Part shown: positions 1 through 6,391 of the stretch, piece by piece
Position numbering within the stretch: the first letter of the stretch is position 1
Layout of the letters: each line of letters opens with the position of its first letter
From: Candidatus Neoflavobacterium equi
GTDB lineage: Bacteria > Bacteroidota > Bacteroidia > Flavobacteriales > Flavobacteriaceae
Assembly (NCBI GenBank): GCA_018065745.1
Contig: JAGHSS010000030.1
Location: forward strand, 1-11,331
DNA: 11,331 bases
Direction of reading: 5' to 3'
Notes under the pieces: model-generated
Seen by the model: only the letters and a program-made list of their open reading frames with translations
Told to the model about the DNA's origin: nothing
The model's database searches: none
Program-made: the position numbers and the translations under genes

Positions 1-56
1 AACTGCTTGTTATATAATTAGTTATATATTAAATAAAGAAATCAAAACAAAAATAT

Positions 57-545
57 ATGAAGAATTTAATTTTAATCAGACACGCCAAATCAAATTGGGA
101 AGCTACAGCCTCAGATTTGGATCGGCCTTTATCTAGAAAGGGAATTACAGATGCGTTTTCAGTCTCAGATGCGATTAACAAATACCTGCCCAAAAAATTC
201 ATCGTTTGGAGCAGTATCGCAAAGCGCGCTAAGGAGACCGCAATAATCTATGCTCAAAATTTGTCAATTCCCTTGGATACTATTATCTTTAAGGAAGAAT
301 TGTATACCTTTGACGAGGATCACTTGGAACGTACCATTAAAGATTGCGACAACAAATACAGCAGCATCGTGTTGTTTGGTCACAATGAAGCCATTACCAA
401 CTTTGTAAATAAATTTGGAGATGAGACTTTTGATACCATACCCACCTCTGGATTTGTATCCATCAGCTTTAATGAAGACGACTGGGGATTTATAAAAAAC
501 GGCAAAGTAGTTAAAACCGTATTTCCGCGACATCTAAAAGAATGA
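57..545 (+). CDS. sixA: SixA-like phosphohistidine phosphatase (histidine phosphatase superfamily)
   Basis: A 162-residue cytoplasmic protein of the histidine phosphatase (phosphoglycerate mutase-like) superfamily. Visible landmarks are the N-terminal RHAKSNW motif with the likely nucleophile His9 beside Arg8, the second phosphate-pocket Arg in SSIAKRAKETA (about residue 57), and the second catalytic His in GHNEAITN (about His109). Length and the short insert region fit the small SixA branch rather than phosphoglycerate mutase. Family members remove phosphate from phosphohistidine, for example on histidine phosphotransfer proteins. It is the first gene of the polyphosphate operon, and its TGA overlaps the ATG of ppk1 (ATGA), suggesting translational coupling. 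The start at 57 puts the RH motif at the usual distance from the N-terminus. The 56 bases upstream are AT-rich and show no convincing TANNTTTG promoter element. The family is secure; the substrate is not known. Confidence 0.9.
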   Translation: MKNLILIRHAKSNWEATASDLDRPLSRKGITDAFSVSDAINKYLPKKFIVWSSIAKRAKETAIIYAQNLSIPLDTIIFKEELYTFDEDHLERTIKDCDNKYSSIVLFGHNEAITNFVNKFGDETFDTIPTSGFVSISFNEDDWGFIKNGKVVKTVFPRHLKE

Positions 546-2650
546 AAGAAAATTTGAGTCAAAAATATATCAATAGAGAATTGAGCTGGTTGGCTTTTAA
601 CGCACGTGTGCTTCAAGAAGCTGCAGATGCTACTGTTCCTTTACTTTCCCGTTTGCGCTTTTTAGGGATTTTCTCCAACAATTTGGATGAGTTTTTTAAA
701 GTGCGCTATGCAGCCATCAGACGCATGAGAGCTGAGGGTATTTCTGGAGAGAAAATATTGGGGGGCATCAGTTCAAAAAAATTGTTGAAACAAATTACAG
801 AAGTAGTGATTCAACAACAGTCAGACAGTTTGAAAATATTAAACGATATTGAAAACCAACTGGAAAAAGAAGATATTTTTGTCTTAAATGAGTCTGAACT
901 CAGTCAAGAACACCAACAGTTTGTACACGACTATTTTATAGAATACGTGAGTCCTGCTTTGGTAACCATCATGTTGAATGACTTGGCAGAATTTCCGCTC
1001 TTGCGCGATACTTCTGGATATTTGGCCATCAAATTGGTGATGGACACCCCGGCTATTTCTGGAGGATTCCAAAAAGAAGAGGTGCGTTATGCGGTGGTTG
1101 AAATTCCAAAAACAGTCAACAGATTTGTGGAACTTCCATCTGAAGATCACAAAAAATACATCATCATGTTGGATGATGTGATTCGCTATAACCTGGCGCA
1201 AATATTCAATATGTTCAACTACAAATCCATCTCTGCACACATGATCAAAATCACGCGTGATGCTGAATTGGAGATTGACAGTGATTTGAACAAGAGTTTT
1301 ATAGAGAAGATTTTTACAAGCGTTCGCGACCGCCGTCAAGGGGATCCCGTGCGCTTTGTCTATGATAAAGAGATTGCCATTGACACCTTGGAATTTTTGC
1401 TGAGCAAAATGCACATTGATGGCTCTGACAGTATCATCCCTGGTGGTCGTTACCACAACCGCAGGGACTATATGAAATTTCCCAACTTGGGAAGGTTTGA
1501 CCTGATCACACCACAAGAAGTTTCCATGCCCGTTTCTGAACTGAGTTTGGAAGGGAGTATCTTGGAAAAAATTAAACAACGCGACTACTTAATTCACGCG
1601 CCTTACCACACTTTTTCATATGTCATCAAGTTTTTGAGAGAAGCTGCATTGGATCCCAAAGTAGTGTCTATCAAAATTACATTGTACCGTTTGGCAGAAC
1701 ATTCTCAGATCATCAGTTCTTTGATCAATGCAGCTAAAAATGGAAAGGCGGTAACCGTTCAAATTGAGCTTCAAGCGCGTTTTGATGAAACGTCTAATAT
1801 CTATTATTCAGAGTTGATGCAATCTGAAGGCATCAATTTGATATTTGGGGTTAAAGGGTTGAAGGTACACTCCAAAATATGTGTGGTGGAGCGCTTGGAG
1901 AACGACAAGTTGAAACGCTATGGATTTGTTTCAACAGGGAATTTTAATGAAGCCTCTGCAAAGCATTATACAGATGTAACTTTAATGACCAGCAACAATG
2001 CCATTCTTAAAGACATCAATAAAATTTTTGAATTCTTTGAAGCCAATTACCGTGTGCATCGTTACAAACACTTGATTGTTTCTCCGCATTATACCCGTTC
2101 CAAATTGACGAAATTGATTGATCGTGAGATTGAGCATGCACGTCATGGGAAAGAAGCTTTTTTGAAATTCAAAATGAATAGTTTGTCTGACTTCAAGATG
2201 ATTGACAAATTATATGAAGCTGCTCATGAAGGGGTTAAAATTCAGTTGATTGTTCGTGGAATCTGTTGTTTGATTCCCGGCAAAAAAGATTTTAGCGAAA
2301 ATATTGAAGCCATCAGCATCGTGGATAACTATTTGGAGCATTCCCGCATTTACATCTTTGGAAATGATGGGGATCCTGAGGTATTTATATCCTCTGCAGA
2401 TTTCATGACCAGAAATATTGAGCGCAGGGTGGAAGTGACCTGTCCTATATTTGATGATAATATTAAAAAAGAATTGATTGAAACTTTTGAGATCGGTTGG
2501 AATTGCGAGATTAAAGCACGAATCCACTCTGAAGATTTATCTAATACATACAAGCCAGTAACATCAGAGAAACCACAGCGTTCTCAAGCTGTTTTACACC
2601 AGTACTATTTAAACAAATTGGATGTAATTACAGAACGCCTAAATTTTTAA
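542..2650 (+). CDS. ppk1: Polyphosphate kinase 1
   Basis: A 702-residue PPK1, which reversibly polymerises the gamma-phosphate of ATP into inorganic polyphosphate. The N-terminal domain carries the family signature (YINRELSWLAFNARVL, then FLGIFSNNLDEFFKVR). Two phospholipase D-like C-terminal domains follow. The autophosphorylated histidine is His443 in LKVHSKICVVE, and the second conserved histidine is His600 in YLEHSRIYIF. The offset from the E. coli residues (435 and 592) is 8 in both cases. STGNFNEASAKHYTD and ISSADFMTRNIERRVEV are the usual nucleotide and phosphate contact regions. The length is normal for the family and no key residue is missing. The start overlaps the sixA stop by ATGA, and the Ppx/GppA gene begins 6 bp after the stop, so synthesis and degradation of polyphosphate are encoded together. 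Confidence 0.97.
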   Translation: MKENLSQKYINRELSWLAFNARVLQEAADATVPLLSRLRFLGIFSNNLDEFFKVRYAAIRRMRAEGISGEKILGGISSKKLLKQITEVVIQQQSDSLKILNDIENQLEKEDIFVLNESELSQEHQQFVHDYFIEYVSPALVTIMLNDLAEFPLLRDTSGYLAIKLVMDTPAISGGFQKEEVRYAVVEIPKTVNRFVELPSEDHKKYIIMLDDVIRYNLAQIFNMFNYKSISAHMIKITRDAELEIDSDLNKSFIEKIFTSVRDRRQGDPVRFVYDKEIAIDTLEFLLSKMHIDGSDSIIPGGRYHNRRDYMKFPNLGRFDLITPQEVSMPVSELSLEGSILEKIKQRDYLIHAPYHTFSYVIKFLREAALDPKVVSIKITLYRLAEHSQIISSLINAAKNGKAVTVQIELQARFDETSNIYYSELMQSEGINLIFGVKGLKVHSKICVVERLENDKLKRYGFVSTGNFNEASAKHYTDVTLMTSNNAILKDINKIFEFFEANYRVHRYKHLIVSPHYTRSKLTKLIDREIEHARHGKEAFLKFKMNSLSDFKMIDKLYEAAHEGVKIQLIVRGICCLIPGKKDFSENIEAISIVDNYLEHSRIYIFGNDGDPEVFISSADFMTRNIERRVEVTCPIFDDNIKKELIETFEIGWNCEIKARIHSEDLSNTYKPVTSEKPQRSQAVLHQYYLNKLDVITERLNF

Positions 2651-2656
2651 TACCTT

Positions 2657-3544
2657 ATGATTGAAATAAAAAAGTTTGGCGCCATTGACATTGGTTCTAA
2701 CGCGATGCGCCTTTTGATTTGCAACGTGGTGGAACAGCCTGGCAAAGAGCCTGTTTTTAATAAGAGCTCCTTGATAAGAGTGCCCATCCGTTTGGGACAG
2801 GATGTGTTTACATCTGGAACCATCAGTGAGCAAAATAAGGGGAGGATGATTGATGCCATGCGTGCCTTTCACCTGTTGATGAAAGTGCATCAGGTTCAGA
2901 AATACAGGGCTTGTGCGACCTCTGCCATGCGGGAAGCTGCCAACGGCGTGGAAGTACAACAGGCAATTGCGTCACAATCTGAAATTGTAATTGACATCAT
3001 TGACGGAAAGGAAGAGGCGAGTATTATTGCGTCTACAGACTTGAATGATTTTATGGAATTGGACAAAAACTACATCTATGTTGACGTTGGAGGAGGAAGT
3101 ACTGAGGTTTCTATTTTCAGCAAAGGAACTATGGTAGCGTCAAATTCTTTTAAAATTGGAACGGTGCGTTTGTTGAATGAGATGGTGGATGAAGAAATTT
3201 GGGATTCCATCAGACTGTGGATCAAAGAACACGTAAAGCCTTATAAGGATGTGGTGATGATTGGAAGTGGTGGAAATATCAACAAGATCTTTAAACTGTC
3301 AAACAAACCTCAGAGCAAGCCGTTGAGCTATACCTATTTGAATCAGCAGTTTTTAGAGTTGAGTGCGCTGTCTTATGAAGAGCGCATTTCTGAATTGGCT
3401 TTGAATTCTGACCGTGCGGACGTTATTGTGCCGGCTTTAAAAATATATACTTCTGCCATGAAATGGAGTGGTGCAAAAAATATTTTTGTTCCCAAAATTG
3501 GATTGTCAGATGGCATTGTAAAATCACTGTACTACAACAACTAA
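2657..3544 (+). CDS. ppx: Exopolyphosphatase / pppGpp phosphatase family protein (Ppx/GppA), short form
   Basis: A 295-residue member of the Ppx/GppA branch of the sugar kinase/actin/Hsp70 fold. The phosphate-1 loop is FGAIDIGSNAMRLL (residues 7-20), the catalytic-glutamate region is GKEEA (about 117-121), the phosphate-2 loop is YVDVGGGSTEVSIF (about 141-154, with Asp143), and the GSGGNINKI motif lies near 203. The protein is about 300 residues, so it has only the two actin-like subdomains and lacks the C-terminal HD-type extension of the roughly 500-residue E. coli Ppx. Members release terminal phosphate from polyphosphate and, in some cases, hydrolyse pppGpp. Its position 6 bp after ppk1 favours polyphosphate as substrate, though a GppA-like activity cannot be excluded from sequence. 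It is the last gene of the operon; a hairpin and T9 tract follow directly. Confidence 0.93.
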   Translation: MIEIKKFGAIDIGSNAMRLLICNVVEQPGKEPVFNKSSLIRVPIRLGQDVFTSGTISEQNKGRMIDAMRAFHLLMKVHQVQKYRACATSAMREAANGVEVQQAIASQSEIVIDIIDGKEEASIIASTDLNDFMELDKNYIYVDVGGGSTEVSIFSKGTMVASNSFKIGTVRLLNEMVDEEIWDSIRLWIKEHVKPYKDVVMIGSGGNINKIFKLSNKPQSKPLSYTYLNQQFLELSALSYEERISELALNSDRADVIVPALKIYTSAMKWSGAKNIFVPKIGLSDGIVKSLYYNN

Positions 3545-3550
3545 TATACA

Positions 3551-3582
3551 AAGGAGGTCTTTATGAAGATCTCTTTTTTTTT
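3551..3582 (+). terminator. Intrinsic terminator of the sixA-ppk1-ppx operon
   Basis: The arm AGGTCTT (3555-3561) pairs with AAGATCT (3566-3572) around a 4-base loop, with one G-U pair. The stem can be extended outward by the flanking GG and AA against CT and TT. A run of nine T follows (3574-3582). It begins 7 bases after the ppx stop codon and points the same way. Confidence 0.7.
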
Positions 3583-3599
3583 GATGTACATTGGATTTT

Positions 3600-3710
3600 G
3601 GGAATGCGTTAGCGGTAGTAGCGGCATCCTTTTTTGAACGCAAGTTCAAAAAAGATACAGCGGATGACGCGGTTGTTTGCCAAGCGCTAGCGACGGCAAA
3701 GAAAACGCCC
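3600..3710 (+). repeat. Structured intergenic element, possible flavobacterial dispersed repeat or ncRNA
   Basis: About 110 bases between the convergent ppx and dnaX genes fold compactly. The ends pair: GCGTT (3606-3610) with AACGC (3704-3708), and GG with CC outside a bulge. Inside are a perfect 11-bp hairpin, CTTTTTTGAAC/GTTCAAAAAAG (3629-3639 with 3644-3654), closed by a GCAA tetraloop of the stable GNRA type. A small GCG/CGC hairpin follows (3660-3670), then TTTGCC/GGCAAA (3676-3681 with 3695-3700). The text AGCGGTAGTAGCGGCATCC ... GATACAGCGGAT ... ACGCCC resembles a sequence I recall recurring at gene ends in many flavobacterial genomes, perhaps related to the Flavo-1 RNA motif. That recollection is unverified, and only one copy lies in this window. 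The strand given is the one on which the GNRA loop reads; transcription is not shown. Confidence 0.55.
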
Positions 3711-3718
3711 AAAAAATA

Positions 3719-5472
3719 TTATACGTCCAAGTCAAACATCTTCTTCATCAATTCCAAACTCGGGTTGATGTTTTTTAGTTTGTCAAACTTTTCAGCAGGG
3801 GTAAACGCGTGCTTCAATTGGGTGATTTCATTGACGTGAATGTCAATTTTAATGGCTTGATTTTTTAATCGATTGCGCAGGTGCACCAATAAATCGTACT
3901 GATTCATCTCAAAATCCACCTTGGATCCTTCATTAGGCAATTCCAATTTGATGGTTGAACCGTCCAATTCTGGCTCGTTCATCAGCATGTAAGTAGCCAT
4001 AATTTTTTGGCCACTATTGCTTAATTTCTCCGCAAATTTCTGCCATAAATCAAACATTTGCTCAAAAGTAAAGGCTTCATCTGGAGCAGCGGCAATCTCT
4101 TTTTGATGTGCAATTTGATTGGCTTCCAGTTCTTTAACCTTGTTGATGCTGGTTATAGAATATTTGGAAATAGTGTTTTTGGTTTCCATCGTTGGAGGAA
4201 CAAAATTGGTAATTTCATCCTTTATCACGGGGATAATGATGCGTTTTCCAACTTGAATATGGGCTGGTTCCTCACTTTTAGTCTCCGTTACAACTGTAGG
4301 TTTTGCAACCTCAGGTTGGGCTTCAACAGTTGGAATTTCTGCTGTAGCGATGGGACGTAAATGGTTTGCGAAAAAATTTGGGGGGATTATGTATTGCTTA
4401 GATTTTTTTTTTCACCGCCAAAAGAAATTGATGCCAATTGCATCAAGGTCAATTCAATCAACAGGCGTTGATTTTGACTGCTTTTAAAATTCATATCGCA
4501 GGTATTGGCCATGTCAATTGCTTGCAACAAAAATTCTTGTGAAGATTTTGCCGCTTGTTCTTGATATAATTTTTGTGCCAATTCTCCAGCTTCCAACAAA
4601 ACGATGGTTGCAGGATTTCTACACACCATTAAATTTCTAAAATGGGAGGCCAAACCGATGATAAATTGATGTGGATCAAAACCTTTGCTCAAAATCTGAT
4701 CAAAGCCCAAAAGCAATTCTGGGATTCTATTTTCTAAAATTTGATCTGTAAAGTTGATATACACCTCAAAATCAAGGACGTTTAAGTTTTCAGCAACCGC
4801 TTGACGCGTCAAATTAGAACCGCAGAAAGAAACCACACGGTCAAAAATGGATAGGGCGTCACGCATGGCACCATCAGCCTTTTGAGCGATGATTTGAAGT
4901 GCGTCGTCCTCAAAAACAATGTTTTGACTTCTGGCAACTTCAGCCAAATGCTCTTTTGCGTCTTTAATAGTGATGCGTTTAAAGTCAAAAATCTGACAAC
5001 GCGAAAGGATGGTTGGCAAAATTTTGTGCTTCTCTGTAGTCGCTAAAATAAAAATGGCGTGAGCAGGCGGTTCTTCCAAAGTTTTCAAGAAGGCGTTGAA
5101 TGCAGAAGCAGACAACATATGCACCTCGTCAATGATATAAACTTTGTATTTTCCTGTTTGTGGAGGGATGCGCACCTGGTCATTTAGGGAACGGATGTCA
5201 TCAACAGAGTTGTTTGACGCAGCATCCAACTCAAAGACGTTGAAGGCAAAATCCTCATTGGGATCATCATAACCCACTTGGTTGATCTTGCGTGCCAAAA
5301 TTCTGGCGCAGGTCGTTTTACCAACTCCTCTTGGACCGGTGAACAACAAGGCTTGAGCCAAATGGTTGTTTTCTATGGAATTGAGTAACGTGTTTGTAAT
5401 CGCTTGTTGCCCCACAACATCTTTAAATGTTTGAGGTCTGTATTTTCTAGCTGACACGACAAATTGTTCCAT
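3719..5472 (-). CDS. dnaX: DNA polymerase III subunit tau (dnaX), full-length product needing a -1 frameshift
   Basis: The clamp-loader ATPase that loads the beta clamp and couples polymerase cores. The AAA+ region shows Walker A GPRGVGKTT (46-54), Walker B IIDEVHML (113-120), the ATTEKHKI sensor region and the SRCQ arginine-finger motif (157-160). Frame 0 stops at 4387. If the ribosome or RNA polymerase slips on the A10 tract at 4403-4412, the new frame stays open to 3719, giving about 584 residues. The joined product reads GEKKKSKQYIIPPNFF, then a proline/glutamate/valine-rich linker, then a C-terminal domain of about 150 residues (FTFEQMFDLWQKFAEKL...), which matches the layout of flavobacterial tau. 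The cysteine-bearing zinc module found in E. coli between the Walker A helix and ELDAASN is absent. The tau reading is strongly supported by frame continuity. Whether slippage is programmed or the A tract carries an indel cannot be told from one sequence. Confidence 0.85.
4387..5472 (-). CDS. dnaX: Gamma-like short product of dnaX (frame 0)
   Basis: Read without slippage, dnaX encodes 361 residues ending GGEKKNLSNT and a TAA a few codons after the A10 tract. This covers the AAA+ domains and the helical collar domain (to about residue 350) but none of the tau-specific C-terminal region. It would therefore be a minimal gamma-type clamp-loader subunit able to pentamerise and bind ATP but not to tether the polymerase. 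E. coli gamma is longer (431 residues). The start MEQFVVSARKYRPQTF is the usual flavobacterial N-terminus, with a TTG-N20-TATATTTG promoter just upstream. If the A10 tract were a sequencing error, this short product would not exist. Confidence 0.7.
   Translation of the reverse strand: MEQFVVSARKYRPQTFKDVVGQQAITNTLLNSIENNHLAQALLFTGPRGVGKTTCARILARKINQVGYDDPNEDFAFNVFELDAASNNSVDDIRSLNDQVRIPPQTGKYKVYIIDEVHMLSASAFNAFLKTLEEPPAHAIFILATTEKHKILPTILSRCQIFDFKRITIKDAKEHLAEVARSQNIVFEDDALQIIAQKADGAMRDALSIFDRVVSFCGSNLTRQAVAENLNVLDFEVYINFTDQILENRIPELLLGFDQILSKGFDPHQFIIGLASHFRNLMVCRNPATIVLLEAGELAQKLYQEQAAKSSQEFLLQAIDMANTCDMNFKSSQNQRLLIELTLMQLASISFGGEKKNLSNT
4403..4412 (-). other. A10 slippery tract in dnaX (putative programmed frameshift or transcriptional slippage site)
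   Basis: On the coding strand ten consecutive A follow GGTG. Frame 0 reads GAA AAA AAA AAT CTA and reaches TAA within nine codons of the tract's start. An effective length of 11 or 8 A restores the tau frame, which is open for a further 227 codons. Long A runs are the slippage signal in Thermus dnaX (transcriptional), and E. coli uses A AAA AAG (translational). I see no clear upstream Shine-Dalgarno-like stimulator and no strong downstream hairpin, so transcriptional slippage would be the likelier mechanism. Confidence 0.65.
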
Positions 5473-5493
5473 AGGTATCTGTATAATGAACTA

Positions 5494-5524
5494 CAAATAT
5501 AAGGGTTCAAAAGGGGATTTGCAA
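5494..5524 (-). promoter_or_regulatory. dnaX promoter (Bacteroidota type)
   Basis: Read on the minus strand: TTG (5524-5522), 20 bases, then TATATTTG (5501-5494), an exact match to TANNTTTG. The -7 element lies about 20 bases before the dnaX ATG, leaving a short leader. Confidence 0.65.
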
Positions 5525-5543
5525 CTACTTTATGCGATTGATT

Positions 5544-5837
5544 TTATTCTTTGTCGTTGGCTTTTTTCCAGAGTAATTTAACCAATTCTGAATTGGAATC
5601 TGCAGAATATCCAGAGATGTAAACACCTTTTTTGCCCAGGGTGTTGTGCATGCCGTAGACAATGGATTGGTCGTCTGGATTTGATTCGCCTTCATATCTG
5701 TAAACGTAATCTACTTGGTAATTTTGAAAATTATTGAGAATTTCTGATTCAATCAGATTGAAATCTTCTGTAAACCCCAGGTTTTTAAGTTGCTCAATGG
5801 CAATGGATGCGGACTCGTATTTAAATATCGTGCTCAT
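5544..5837 (-). CDS. Small conserved hypothetical protein
   Basis: A 97-residue cytoplasmic protein when started at MSTIFKYES. An upstream in-frame ATG at 5885 would add 16 residues (LELHKTVIINT and so on) that look unlike the rest. The later start places the apparent conserved helix (ASIAIEQLKNLGFTEDFNL) near the N-terminus. The pattern of a helix, then EDFNL, then VDYVYRYEGESNPDDQSIVYG and a glycine-rich turn resembles a family of roughly 100-residue Bacteroidota proteins often labelled phosphoribosylpyrophosphate synthetase. That label is almost certainly a misnomer, because there is no PRPP-binding loop. No signal peptide, membrane segment or catalytic motif is visible. It lies 71 bp upstream of dnaX's start on the same strand, but dnaX has its own promoter. 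Upstream, TATAATTG (5890-5883) is an imperfect -7 element. Function unknown. Confidence 0.75.
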   Translation of the reverse strand: MSTIFKYESASIAIEQLKNLGFTEDFNLIESEILNNFQNYQVDYVYRYEGESNPDDQSIVYGMHNTLGKKGVYISGYSADSNSELVKLLWKKANDKE

Positions 5838-5919
5838 AGTGTTGATTATTACCGTTTTATGTAATTCTAACGTGTTTGAAGTCAATTATATTTTAAAAAT
5901 TCAATGAAATGATGTGGCT

Positions 5920-5945
5920 TTGACCGATAAAAAAGTCTAAATTTG
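5920..5945 (+). promoter_or_regulatory. Promoter of rnpB
   Basis: TAAATTTG (5938-5945) matches TANNTTTG exactly and lies about five bases before the expected 5' end of RNase P RNA. A TTG at 5920-5922 could be the -33 element, although the 15-base spacer is shorter than usual. Confidence 0.6.
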
Positions 5946-5948
5946 CAC

Positions 5949-6251
5949 CGCAGACCGCCTTATCGCTGGTTGTAAAATCAGAGGAAAGTCCGGACACCAA
6001 AGAGTAGCATAGCGGGTAACGCCCGTCACTAGATTCGTCTAGTCGGACAAGTGCAACAGAAAGTATGTACAGGTAATGCTGTAGTGAAACCAGGTAAACT
6101 CTATGCGGTGAAATGCCATGTATATCAACATTTAAGGGCTGCTCGTCCGTTGTTGAGGGGTAGGCAGATGGAGCTATTTAGTAATTTTTAGCCTAGATAA
6201 ATGATAAGGCCTCAATTTATTGAGGACAGAATCCGGCTTATAGGTCTGCAT
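5949..6251 (+). ncRNA. rnpB: RNase P RNA (bacterial class A-like)
   Basis: The catalytic RNA that removes 5' leaders from pre-tRNAs. The two universally conserved blocks are present and correctly ordered: GAGGAAAGTCCGGAC (5981-5995) near the 5' end and ACAGAATCCGGCTTAT (6226-6241) near the 3' end, which together form helix P4. The termini pair as P1, GCAGACC (5950-5956) with GGTCTGC (6243-6249), a perfect 7-bp helix. A hairpin CCTCAA/TTGAGG sits just before the 3' conserved block. The length of about 300 bases is slightly below E. coli M1 RNA, which is normal for Bacteroidota. Exact ends are inferred from P1 and the promoter. It is a single-gene unit facing the rsmD operon. Confidence 0.95.
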
Positions 6252-6284
6252 TTTTTTTAAGAGTTGTTTTTCAACTTAATTTTT
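6251..6284 (+). terminator. Probable terminator region of rnpB
   Basis: P1 is followed directly by eight T (6251-6258). A weak hairpin AGTTG/CAACT (6262-6266 with 6272-6276) and another short T run come next. P1 plus the T tract could terminate by itself. The signal is modest. Confidence 0.4.
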
Positions 6285-6335
6285 GAAAGTACACTATGTT
6301 ATTTTGCTTTTATGCGGTAACTGTTGACATAAAAC

Positions 6336-6369
6336 AAAAAAGGAGGATTCTTGTGAATCCTCCTTTTTT
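6336..6369. terminator. Bidirectional intrinsic terminator between rnpB and rsmD
   Basis: A perfect 15-bp inverted repeat around the four-base loop TTGT. The GC-richer core AGGAGGATTC/GAATCCTCCT (6341-6350 with 6355-6364) is flanked by A6 on one side and T6 on the other, so it works in both directions. On the minus strand it lies about 25 bases after the rsmD stop; on the plus strand it backs up rnpB termination. Confidence 0.85.
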
Positions 6370-6391
6370 TATTTGTGTTTGTTCTTTTGTG

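Noticed and set aside
1..56. Promoter for the sixA-ppk1-ppx operon
   Set aside because: The stretch is AT-rich with a TTG at 7-9, but no TANNTTTG at a suitable distance. The window starts too close to judge.
884..1579. Long minus-strand open frame (231 codons) inside ppk1
   Set aside because: It is antisense to a fully conserved part of PPK1; the translation shows no domain and the frame is open only because of ppk1 codon bias.
3563..3637. A 24-codon reading frame (MKISFFLMYIGF...) preceded by a perfect AAGGAGGT at 3551-3558
   Set aside because: The AAGGAGGT and ATG are parts of the terminator hairpin after ppx. Bacteroidota rarely use Shine-Dalgarno pairing. The frame runs into the structured element and has no family resemblance.
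3591..3839. Plus-strand open frame of 82 codons (MDFGNALAVVAASFF...)
   Set aside because: Its first half is the structured intergenic element and its second half is antisense to the dnaX 3' end. The composition is not protein-like.
3719..4228. A separate 169-residue gene downstream of dnaX starting at a GTG
   Set aside because: The frame is open well upstream of that GTG, right back to the A10 tract, and the sequence is the tau C-terminal region. It is better read as part of dnaX.
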